Assembly: GCF_017355875.1 (NCBI RefSeq)
Contig: NZ_JAFEWC010000003.1
Coordinates: 563,001-627,000 of the forward strand
Length of the DNA stretch: 64,000 nucleotides
Direction of reading: 5' to 3'
DNA from: Aridibaculum aurantiacum
Lineage (GTDB): Bacteria > Bacteroidota > Bacteroidia > Chitinophagales > Chitinophagaceae
Under the pieces are notes generated by a model. That model did no database searches, was not told the origin of the DNA, and saw nothing but the letters and a program-made list of their open reading frames with translations. Of the stretch, positions 33,376 through 40,434 are shown piece by piece (positions within the stretch are counted from its first letter, which is position 1; every line of letters starts with the position of its first letter). The translations under genes were made by a program, and so were the position numbers.

Positions 33376-33810
33376 ATGGTGGATGCGGCTTTACAGAGGT
33401 ATACTATAGATTTGATTGATGATGATTTGGATGAAGCTGAATTCTTGCAGCAGGCCATAGCAGAAAATAATCTTCCCATCACTTTACGACATTATAAAGA
33501 TTTCTATCATTTTTCTGATACTGTATCAGGTGGTTCTTTGCCTGATCTGTTAGTAATAGATATCAACTTACCAAGGAAAAACGGCATAGAGGCGCTGCAT
33601 GAAATCAAAACAGATGTTACGCTTTCTGCAGTTCCGGCTGTTACTTTTACCACCAGCACTTATACTAAATACCTTGAAGAAAGTAAGGAAGCTGGTGCCA
33701 TCCAGTTGATTGTTAAACCTACTACAAGTACGGGGTATAAGCATGTTGTAGATCTGTTGTTCAACATTTGCAGGAGCTACAAAATGCCTTCTATGAGTGT
33801 TGCTTGCTGA
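33376..33810 (+). CDS. Single-domain response regulator (receiver protein)
   Basis: The 144-residue protein is a CheY-like receiver without an output domain. The acidic pocket is IDDDLDE (Asp15-Asp17), the phosphoacceptor is Asp62 in VIDINLPRKNG, the switch Thr/Ser is in VTFTTST (residues 89-95) and the conserved Lys is Lys114 in IVKP. All residues needed for phosphorylation are present. No histidine kinase lies nearby, so the partner is unknown; such proteins in Bacteroidota often relay phosphate or bind a target protein. Confidence 0.88.
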   Translation: MVDAALQRYTIDLIDDDLDEAEFLQQAIAENNLPITLRHYKDFYHFSDTVSGGSLPDLLVIDINLPRKNGIEALHEIKTDVTLSAVPAVTFTTSTYTKYLEESKEAGAIQLIVKPTTSTGYKHVVDLLFNICRSYKMPSMSVAC

Positions 33811-34102
33811 TTAAGCTTTTGTGGCTCAATTTTTTTTACTGTTCCACAAATACTGCTTATGGAATATTTTATAAACGGAACTGTTGTTTTAATGCTGTTT
33901 ATTTTTTTTTCGCTGGTAAATCGTGAGACCAGGATCAAGGAATAAAACTCCCTTCTCAAGCTACAATTCATCTTTCTCCTCTTATCTATCTTGATCTGAA
34001 GGCTTTTCTGCATTTTCATTAGACTTATCTTCATTAGCCTGGAGAATTGAAGTCAATCATCTACCTCATATCTTCGCTGTCTTCCAATTAATTACTTGTT
34101 AT

Positions 34103-35299
34103 ATGACAGATGCTTATATCATAGATGCTATACGTACACCTGTAGGCCGCTTTGGCGGTAAGCTAGCTAGTGTTCGGCCAGATGACCTTCTTGCACACGT
34201 ACTGAAAGAAATTGTAAAACGAAATCCTGCTGTGGATGTAAATGCTATAGAAGATGTGATAGCAGGGGCAGCCAACCAGGCTGGTGAAGATAATCGCGAT
34301 GTGGCAAGGATGGCGCTGTTACTGGCGGATCTGCCTACACATATTGGAGGTGCTACTGTTAATCGACTATGTGCTTCAGGGTTACAGGCAATCATGGATA
34401 GTGCAAGGGCTATTATGTGCGGCGATGGTGACCTGTACATAGCTGCTGGTGTTGAAAGCATGACACGGGCGCCTTTTGTAATGGCTAAAAGTGATACCCC
34501 ATGGAGCCGCAACGTTGAGGTATATGATACTGCTTTGGGATGGCGCTTTGTAAACAAGAAACTGGCAGAAAAATATTTCCCTTTCAATATGGGTGAAACG
34601 GCGGAGAATGTAGCAGAGAAATATTCTGTATCTCGCGAAGAACAGGATGCTTTTGCGCTGCAAAGCCAGCAACGGTACCAGCAGGCGCTAAAGGAGGGTA
34701 AATGGCAGGAGGAGATCACGCCTGTAGAGATAATAGAAAACAAGCAGCCTGTACTGTTTAGTGTAGATGAGCATCCAAGAGAAACTTCATTAGATAAGCT
34801 GGCGTCATTGAAGCCTGCCTTCAAAAAAGATGGAACCGTTACAGCTGGCAATTCTTCTGGTATAAATGATGGTGCAGCAGCTATGCTGGTAGCCAGCCAT
34901 CAGGCAGTAGAGAAATATAAACTAAAACCAATGGCAAGGGTGAAGGCAATGGCAGTGGCTGGTGTTGATCCTGCCATCATGGGGATTGGTCCTGTTCCGG
35001 CGGTACGCAAAGTGCTACAGCGTGCTGGTCTTTCTGTAAATGATATAGACCTGTTTGAATTAAATGAAGCTTTCGCCGCACAATCAATTGCCTGTATCCG
35101 CGAACTGGAACTAGACCCGGCGAAGGTGAATGTAAATGGTGGATCAATAGCTATAGGGCATCCATTGGGTTGTAGTGGTGTTCGCATTTCCACCAGCTTA
35201 TTGTACGAGATGAAAAGACGAAAATCCCTTTATGGCCTGGCTACTATGTGTGTAGGAGTAGGGCAGGGAGCGGCAGTTATATATGAGCGGGTTGAGTAA
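34103..35299 (+). CDS. Acetyl-CoA acyltransferase (thiolase; 3-oxoadipyl/acetoacetyl-CoA type)
   Basis: The 398-residue protein is a degradative thiolase that cleaves 3-oxoacyl-CoA with CoA. Catalytic residues are visible: the nucleophile Cys90 in NRLCASGLQA, His353 in GHPLGCSG and Cys383 in MCVGVGQGAAV, together with the GGSIAIGHP segment. The N-terminus (DAYIIDAIRTPVGRFGGKL) resembles 3-oxoadipyl-CoA thiolases, but general beta-ketothiolases are similar. Neighbouring scoA/scoB make a route from acetoacetate, or another 3-oxoacid, to acetyl-CoA plausible. It has its own upstream gap of 292 bp. Confidence 0.92.
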   Translation: MTDAYIIDAIRTPVGRFGGKLASVRPDDLLAHVLKEIVKRNPAVDVNAIEDVIAGAANQAGEDNRDVARMALLLADLPTHIGGATVNRLCASGLQAIMDSARAIMCGDGDLYIAAGVESMTRAPFVMAKSDTPWSRNVEVYDTALGWRFVNKKLAEKYFPFNMGETAENVAEKYSVSREEQDAFALQSQQRYQQALKEGKWQEEITPVEIIENKQPVLFSVDEHPRETSLDKLASLKPAFKKDGTVTAGNSSGINDGAAAMLVASHQAVEKYKLKPMARVKAMAVAGVDPAIMGIGPVPAVRKVLQRAGLSVNDIDLFELNEAFAAQSIACIRELELDPAKVNVNGGSIAIGHPLGCSGVRISTSLLYEMKRRKSLYGLATMCVGVGQGAAVIYERVE

Positions 35300-35382
35300 A
35301 AGGTCCGGATTAATTTATTGTAAAGTGAGGTCAAATTCTGATGGTAGCCAAATGCTGCACAAGAATAGTTTTATATTTAAAT

Positions 35383-35904
35383 ATGTTTTTAAAACCACTG
35401 TTCCTCGTCGCTTTATGTATTAGTTCCCTGCTATGCCAGGGGCAGAAACTTGGCATCTTTGATTTTGTAATAGGTAGACCACTGCCCGCTGATATGCACA
35501 CCTTATATGATGTAAAAAACCATCCTGTTCAGAAAGAAGTGCTGTTGGTAAAAGGACGAAATGAAAAGCTACGTGCATTCCATGTAGAGTTGGATAGTGT
35601 GCAGGTAAAAACAGATCAATTAGGCATCATAAAGGAAATAACTGTTTCAACGCCATTCGTCCATTACGCAGATAATATCCGCCTCGATTTTGATTGGGAG
35701 CTACTGCTACAGGAACTTAAAAATGAATTTGGAGCCGCATTTACGGTAGGCAGAACAAGAACCAATGGAATGGTCGCCATATGGTTGTTCCAGCAGAATG
35801 TTCACCTCTCCGTTTCTATCTACAGGGTTTTTCCAAAAGATGAAAATAAAGAAAGACGTTTTGTTCTGCACTGGGAAAGTAAACCAACCCCACTAGTTAA
35901 TTAA
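35383..35904 (+). CDS. Secreted protein of unknown function
   Basis: I do not recognise a domain in this 173-residue protein. The start at 35383 gives a signal peptide (MFLKPLFLVALCISSLLCQGQ); a longer frame begins at 35341 but lacks the typical signal start. The mature part alternates strands and helices, with a WELLLQELKNEFGAAF helix and a following strand pair, and no cysteines. It may be a small periplasmic protein. The gene stands between the thiolase and another small secreted-protein gene, with no clear operon. Confidence 0.6.
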   Translation: MFLKPLFLVALCISSLLCQGQKLGIFDFVIGRPLPADMHTLYDVKNHPVQKEVLLVKGRNEKLRAFHVELDSVQVKTDQLGIIKEITVSTPFVHYADNIRLDFDWELLLQELKNEFGAAFTVGRTRTNGMVAIWLFQQNVHLSVSIYRVFPKDENKERRFVLHWESKPTPLVN

Positions 35905-36041
35905 ACGTGCAACGATAGTGGGATTGTATGTTTGCTTTAAAAGGAACTTGCTCGTTTTAGGCTATAAGTTCTTGTATAACAATTTGTTGGCTTTTTTTGG
36001 CACAAGCTTGGGAAGTCGAGAGCTAACCAAAAAACGCTCTA

Positions 36042-36623
36042 ATGACAAAACTATACTTACTAGTCTCGCTATTGTTTTTCACTACTATTAGCTCTGCTCA
36101 AACTATTGCCACAACTTCAGATGGTCGACAAGTTGTTTTGCTGCCTGATGGCACCTGGCGGTATACCTTCATTAACCAGCAAGGAGGTCAAACAACTAAT
36201 CTGGTTGATACGTATAATAAAGCTTACACTTACGCTTACGATGTAGTGTATGCTGATGAGTTTTTTTCTTCTGAGAGAAGGCTTAAAGCGCAAAGCTGGG
36301 CGCTTGACAATATGCGTCCAGGTATCAGCCTGCCTATTGGTACAAAAAGCCTGGAGCAGTGGTTTGACGAGCTGAACAGCTTTGCCTATGACATGGTTTA
36401 CAAGAATGAATTCTTTCCCGCGGACAGGAGGAAGAAAGCAGCCACGTGGGCAGCACAGCTGCTAAAAGAATCCAGCTGGTACGAAGATTTCCGCCTCAGT
36501 ACAATTGACAAGCACCGGATGGCATACGACCTGGCATACGACCGGATCTTTAAAGAAGAGATGTTTAGGCAGGAGCGTAGAAGAAAGGCGCTGGAGTGGG
36601 CAAATGAATTTGTGAGAAGGTAG
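36042..36623 (+). CDS. Secreted protein with three 50-residue-spaced repeats
   Basis: The 193-residue protein has a signal peptide (cleavage after SSAQ, residue 20) and then the motif TSDGRQVVLLPDGTWRY, found at the start of many Bacteroidota secreted proteins. Three repeats of the pattern AYDxVYxxEFFxxERRxKAxxWA follow at residues 64-87, 114-137 and 161-187. Corresponding aromatic residues (Tyr70, Tyr120, Phe170) are exactly 50 apart. The repeats are helical and amphipathic, with conserved Arg-Arg pairs. I do not know a function; the regular spacing suggests a repeat fold or a scaffold. Confidence 0.7.
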   Translation: MTKLYLLVSLLFFTTISSAQTIATTSDGRQVVLLPDGTWRYTFINQQGGQTTNLVDTYNKAYTYAYDVVYADEFFSSERRLKAQSWALDNMRPGISLPIGTKSLEQWFDELNSFAYDMVYKNEFFPADRRKKAATWAAQLLKESSWYEDFRLSTIDKHRMAYDLAYDRIFKEEMFRQERRRKALEWANEFVRR

Positions 36624-36755
36624 TACCTGTTACTCAAGCATCAACACCAGCTTTAGTGGATTGGAAGAGGTAGTTTACTGTAACAAGATTATCTTAAGGA
36701 TTTGATGCCATGATGCGAGTTTCAAGCAACATGGAAAGAAAGAAAGTGAAACGAC

Positions 36756-37175
36756 TTACTTCATCTTCATCTGCGCAAAATAAGGATGGTCAGGATTGAC
36801 AATGAGTTCCTGGCGTAGCGGGTGGATCAAAACATCCATATCTTCTAAAGGAATAGCACCTAATAGAACTTCAGAATCGCCTGGCAGAACCATTGCTCTG
36901 CAGGTGGTCGCACGGTTTTCAAATCTTAGTTCAACAGGGGCAACTACATCGCACTCAACTATAGAACCATTTGCGAGTTGAGCTTTGCGCTTTTCAACTA
37001 CAGGAAGTTGAAGTTGCTCCTGCAGGTTTTCATTTATTGCCAACATGTATGAACCTGTATCAACAAGTGCTGATACCCTCATCCGCTTTACTTCCTCTTC
37101 TCCAATTATATGCCTTCGGGCTAATGCCAAGTCTTCGCCATTGATCAGTTCTATTTCTGCATATACTAAACCCAT
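36756..37175 (-). CDS. Retropepsin-like aspartic protease family protein
   Basis: The start at 37175 gives 139 residues: MGLVYAEIELIN, then the aspartyl protease signature ALVDTGSYMLAI with DTG, then LANGSIVECDVVAPVELRF and VLLGAIPLEDMDVLI (the flap-to-second-loop region typical of single-domain retropepsin-like proteins). Such proteins dimerise to form the active site. The upstream longer frame (to 37307) lacks coding character. The fold assignment is good; whether it is proteolytically active is not shown, since the family has many uncharacterised bacterial members. Its start faces the fusA promoter. Confidence 0.75.
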   Translation of the reverse strand: MGLVYAEIELINGEDLALARRHIIGEEEVKRMRVSALVDTGSYMLAINENLQEQLQLPVVEKRKAQLANGSIVECDVVAPVELRFENRATTCRAMVLPGDSEVLLGAIPLEDMDVLIHPLRQELIVNPDHPYFAQMKMK

Positions 37176-37306
37176 AGAAAAAGCTTTTCGTAAAAATACT
37201 AATTGCACCAGGTTAAGCAAGATATATCTACCCTTCATTAACCCATTCTTAATCCCACTTTCGATTTTAATTAACCATCTGCTCCTGTTATTACAGATGA
37301 AATTCA

Positions 37307-37314
37307 TACCTTTG
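37307..37314 (+). promoter_or_regulatory. -7 promoter element of fusA
   Basis: TACCTTTG followed by CGCCTCCAAAT, closely like the rpsJ and rpsF promoters. It predicts a leader of about 165 nt before the fusA ATG at 37486. The leader contains a copy of the dispersed repeat. Confidence 0.7.
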
Positions 37315-37390
37315 CGCCTCCAAATCCCTCACCTGCTGGTTTTTACCAGGTTTTAGTGCCAGGAAAACTACAGCAGATTAGCGGATCGTG

Positions 37391-37418
37391 GTACAAGTGT
37401 GCGACGCAACGGCTGCCG
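37391..37418 (+). repeat. Dispersed repeat copy in the fusA leader
   Basis: The full core GTACAAGTGTGCGACGCAAC is present, followed by GGCTGCCG. It lies in the predicted fusA 5' leader, same orientation as fusA, 68 bp before the ATG. Confidence 0.8.
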
Positions 37419-37485
37419 AATAAAGATCGGATGCTGGTTACACACAAAAAAACTCACGTCAATTAACAACACAAATAAACAAGTC

Positions 37486-39633
37486 ATGGCGGACTTAAGG
37501 TATCAAAGAAACTTCGGTATTGCGGCGCACATCGATGCGGGCAAAACGACGACTACAGAACGTATTCTGTATTACACGGGTGTGAACCATAAGATTGGTG
37601 AGGTGCACGATGGTGCAGCTACCATGGACTGGATGGCGCAAGAGCAGGAGAGAGGTATCACAATTACTTCGGCTGCTACCACCTGTTTCTGGAATTTTCC
37701 TACTACACAGGGTCAAAAAAATCCTGACACTAAGCAATACAAATTCAACATTATTGATACTCCGGGTCACGTGGACTTTACCGTAGAGGTGGAGCGTTCT
37801 CTGCGTGTACTTGATGGTTTGCTGGCTTTGTTCTGCGCTGTATCTGGTGTAGAACCTCAGTCTGAAACTGTTTGGCGCCAGGCTAACAGGTATAAAGTTC
37901 CAAGGATTGGTTTTGTAAACAAAATGGACCGTAGCGGTGCTGACTTCCTCAACGTTGTTAAGCAAGTACGTGAAATGCTGGGTGCAAAAGCAGTTCCACT
38001 TCAATTACCAATTGGTGCTGAAGACAACTTCAAAGGTGTGGTTGACCTGATTACTATGAAAGGTATCATTTGGGATGAGGCTAGCCGTGGAATGACTTTC
38101 CAGGAAGTGCCTATTCCTGCTGATATGCAAGAAGAAGTGGATCAGTACCGCCAGGAGCTTGTAGAAGCTGTAGCTGAATACGATGAGGCGCTTCTAGAGA
38201 AGTTCTTCGACGATCCTAACACCATCACTGAAGAAGAAATGCACGAGGCTATCCGTAAGGCTACCATCGACCTTTCTATCATCCCAATGATGTGTGGTTC
38301 TTCATTTAAAAACAAAGGTGTACAAACTGCACTAGATGCCGTTGTACGTTACCTTCCTGGTCCACTGGATATTGAAGCTGTAAAAGGAACTAATCCTGAT
38401 ACTGGTGAAGAAGTTCTTCGTCATGCTGATCCAAAAGGTCCTTTCGCTGCCCTTGCATTCAAGATCATGACTGACCCATTCGTAGGTCGTCTTGCATTCT
38501 TCCGGGCTTATTCTGGTCGCTTAGATTCTGGTTCTTATGTACTGAACGTACGTACTGGAAAGAATGAGCGTATTAGCCGTATCATGCAGATGCATGCTAA
38601 CAAGCAAAACCCTGTAGATTTCATCGAAGCTGGTGATATTGGTGCTGCTGTTGGTTTTAAAGATATCAAAACTGGTGATACCCTTTGTGATGAGAAACAT
38701 CCAGTTGCTCTTGAAAGCATGACTTTCCCTGAGCCGGTAATCTCTATCGCTGTTGAGCCTAAAACACAGGCCGACGTAGATAAAATGGGTATGGCTATCG
38801 CTAAACTGGTAGAAGAGGATCCAACATTGCGCGTTAAGACTGACGAGGACACTGGTCAGACTATCCTTAGCGGAATGGGTGAATTACACCTTGAGATCAT
38901 CGTTGACCGCATGAAGCGTGAATTCAAAGTTGAGATCAACCAGGGTGCTCCTCAGGTTGCTTACAAAGAGGCTTTCACTTCTAAGGTTGAGCACAGAGAG
39001 ACATTGAAAAAGCAAACGGGTGGTCGTGGTAAGTTCGCGGATATCGTATTCGAAATCGGACCTGCTGACGAAGAGTTCCTGAAAGAAGACAAAGGCAACT
39101 TCCAGTTTGTAAACGACATTTTTGGTGGATCAATTCCTCGTGAATTTATTCCAGCTATCCAGAAAGGTTTTGAACAAGCAATGAACACAGGTGTACTGGC
39201 AGCTTATCCTGTTGATAGCATGAAGATCCGTGTATTCGACGGTAGCTTCCACGCTGTTGACTCCGATGCAATGTCATTTGAATTGTGTGCTCGTGCAGGT
39301 TTCCGTACAGCTGGTAAAAAAGCTAAGCCGGTATTGCTTGAGCCGATCATGAAAGTTGAGGTTATCACTCCAGACCAATACATGGGTGATGTAACTGGTG
39401 ACTTGAACCGTCGTCGTGGTATGCTGGAAGGTATGGACAGCCGCGGTGGTGCACAGGTTATCAAGGCTAAAGTTCCTCTGAGCGAAATGTTTGGTTATGT
39501 AACTCAACTTCGTTCATTGTCTTCTGGTCGTGCAACTTCTACCATGGAGTTCAGCCACTACAACCCAGCTCCAAACAACGTAGCTGAAGAAGTGATGGCT
39601 AAGCAAAAAGGTAAATTGAAAGTGGAAGACTAG
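37486..39633 (+). CDS. fusA: Translation elongation factor G
   Basis: EF-G catalyses GTP-driven translocation and, with RRF, ribosome recycling. The start at 37486 gives 715 residues; the longer frame reads through the leader and the dispersed repeat and is rejected. G motifs are canonical: [11 protein letters not shown] (14-24), EQERGITIT (53-61), DTPGHVDF (91-98, with catalytic His95) and NKMDRSGAD (145-153). C-terminal domains IV and V are complete ([20 protein letters not shown]). It is the housekeeping EF-G; a paralog lies 0.8 kb downstream. Confidence 0.97.
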   Translation: MADLRYQRNFGIAAHIDAGKTTTTERILYYTGVNHKIGEVHDGAATMDWMAQEQERGITITSAATTCFWNFPTTQGQKNPDTKQYKFNIIDTPGHVDFTVEVERSLRVLDGLLALFCAVSGVEPQSETVWRQANRYKVPRIGFVNKMDRSGADFLNVVKQVREMLGAKAVPLQLPIGAEDNFKGVVDLITMKGIIWDEASRGMTFQEVPIPADMQEEVDQYRQELVEAVAEYDEALLEKFFDDPNTITEEEMHEAIRKATIDLSIIPMMCGSSFKNKGVQTALDAVVRYLPGPLDIEAVKGTNPDTGEEVLRHADPKGPFAALAFKIMTDPFVGRLAFFRAYSGRLDSGSYVLNVRTGKNERISRIMQMHANKQNPVDFIEAGDIGAAVGFKDIKTGDTLCDEKHPVALESMTFPEPVISIAVEPKTQADVDKMGMAIAKLVEEDPTLRVKTDEDTGQTILSGMGELHLEIIVDRMKREFKVEINQGAPQVAYKEAFTSKVEHRETLKKQTGGRGKFADIVFEIGPADEEFLKEDKGNFQFVNDIFGGSIPREFIPAIQKGFEQAMNTGVLAAYPVDSMKIRVFDGSFHAVDSDAMSFELCARAGFRTAGKKAKPVLLEPIMKVEVITPDQYMGDVTGDLNRRRGMLEGMDSRGGAQVIKAKVPLSEMFGYVTQLRSLSSGRATSTMEFSHYNPAPNNVAEEVMAKQKGKLKVED

Positions 39634-39648
39634 TAGTAAGTACTAAGT
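39631..39648 (+). repeat. TAGTAGTAAGTACTAAGT at the fusA stop
   Basis: This 18-bp sequence contains the fusA stop codon and is an exact match to the sequence at the rplW stop, although the two genes are 7 kb apart and unrelated in sequence. Confidence 0.55.
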
Positions 39649-39662
39649 CTAATTAATAAGAT

Positions 39663-39692
39663 AGCCCTGCTCTTTTGAGCAGGGCTTTTTTG
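39663..39692 (+). terminator. Terminator of fusA
   Basis: AGCCCTGCTC (39663-39672) and GAGCAGGGCT (39677-39686) form a perfect ten-pair stem with loop TTTT, followed by a T run. It is among the strongest hairpins in the window. Confidence 0.92.
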
Positions 39693-39722
39693 TTGCGGTC
39701 ATTTGTTATTTTGGCGGCGGTT

Positions 39723-39742
39723 GTTGCGTCGCACACTTGTAC
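39723..39742 (-). repeat. Dispersed repeat copy after fusA
   Basis: On the minus strand these 20 bases are an exact copy of the core GTACAAGTGTGCGACGCAAC. Together with the leader copy at 37391 it places fusA between two inverted copies. Confidence 0.8.
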
Positions 39743-39847
39743 TGCAGTGCAGGAGGCGGCGAGCAAGTAGGAAAGCTTTCAGTAGTTACGAGCAAGGGTA
39801 TAAAATCTATACGGCAGGAGGTTTGTATATTTACTAAAAAGGATTTT

Positions 39848-40072
39848 ATGTCGATAAAGGTAAACGTGGTATTTAGCAGGGATGATGATGGGTACTATGT
39901 ATTTTGTCCTGAACTGCCCGGATGTCATTCACAAGGAGATACTTTTGAAGAGGCTCGCATCAACATCAAAGAGGCGGTAGAGTTGTACCTGGAAACGATG
40001 ACAAAAGAAGAGATAGATAAGGCGCTTGGTAAAGAACTAATAACCACAACCATGGAGGTAGAAGTTGGCTAA
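39848..40072 (+). CDS. hicB: HicB-family antitoxin
   Basis: The 74-residue protein (start at 39848) has the HicB partial RNase H fold: VNVVFSRDDDGYYVFCPELPGCHSQGDTFEEARINIKEAVELYLE, with the typical PELPGC motif. It is short and ends in a charged helix, with no visible ribbon-helix-helix or helix-turn-helix DNA-binding domain, so autoregulation may be weak or depend on the complex. It precedes the toxin gene (hicB then hicA), overlapping it by 8 bp, which suggests coupled translation. The upstream longer frame runs through a dispersed repeat and is rejected. Confidence 0.82.
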   Translation: MSIKVNVVFSRDDDGYYVFCPELPGCHSQGDTFEEARINIKEAVELYLETMTKEEIDKALGKELITTTMEVEVG

Positions 40073-40256
40073 ACAGGTCATACTTACTGCCAGAGAAGCC
40101 GAAAGTCTTCTATTGAAGGCAGGGTTCCAGCTAATACGCAGTAAAGGGAGCCACCGCATATACATGCGTGAAAAGCAAAGGGTGGTAGTTCCTTTTCATT
40201 CTGGAAAAACGCTTCACCCGAAGATTGCAAAGCAGGTACTGGATGCCTGCGAATAA
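40065..40256 (+). CDS. hicA: HicA-family toxin
   Basis: HicA is a small double-stranded RNA-binding-fold mRNA interferase. The 63-residue protein has KAGFQLIRSKGSHRIY with the catalytic-type His30, then VVVPFHSGKTLHPKIAKQVLDA. The TTG start at 40065 is the only start giving the complete domain and lies inside hicB. Length and motif agree with active HicA toxins. The pair is isolated between fusA and its paralog. Confidence 0.82.
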   Translation: MAKQVILTAREAESLLLKAGFQLIRSKGSHRIYMREKQRVVVPFHSGKTLHPKIAKQVLDACE

Positions 40257-40434
40257 GACAAACCTCAGCATCTATCAGCGCCATTATTACCTTCTGATTT
40301 TATGTTTCATCCCTCCCCCTGATTTTAAGCTCCTCTTCTGCTGACAACACTCATATTTTGGTAACTTGTATAGCGTTTAGCTTTGATTAGAAGGCCCTGT
40401 TCTCCATTTTACTTCACCATTCAAACCTATTGCT

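Noticed and set aside
33859-33945. A 28-codon frame coding for a possible single membrane segment between the response regulator and thiolase genes
   Set aside because: The hydrophobic stretch comes from a T-rich region and there is no supporting promoter or conservation evidence.
34114-34851. A 245-codon open frame antisense to the thiolase gene
   Set aside because: It mirrors the codons of the real gene on the other strand and the translated protein looks like no known family.
35904-35925. Possible decayed dispersed repeat (CGTGCAACGATAG)
   Set aside because: The match is too short and lacks the GTACAAG half.
37399-37485. Extended N-terminus of EF-G
   Set aside because: The extra frame reads through the leader and a dispersed repeat; the canonical start at 37486 gives the normal EF-G N-terminus.
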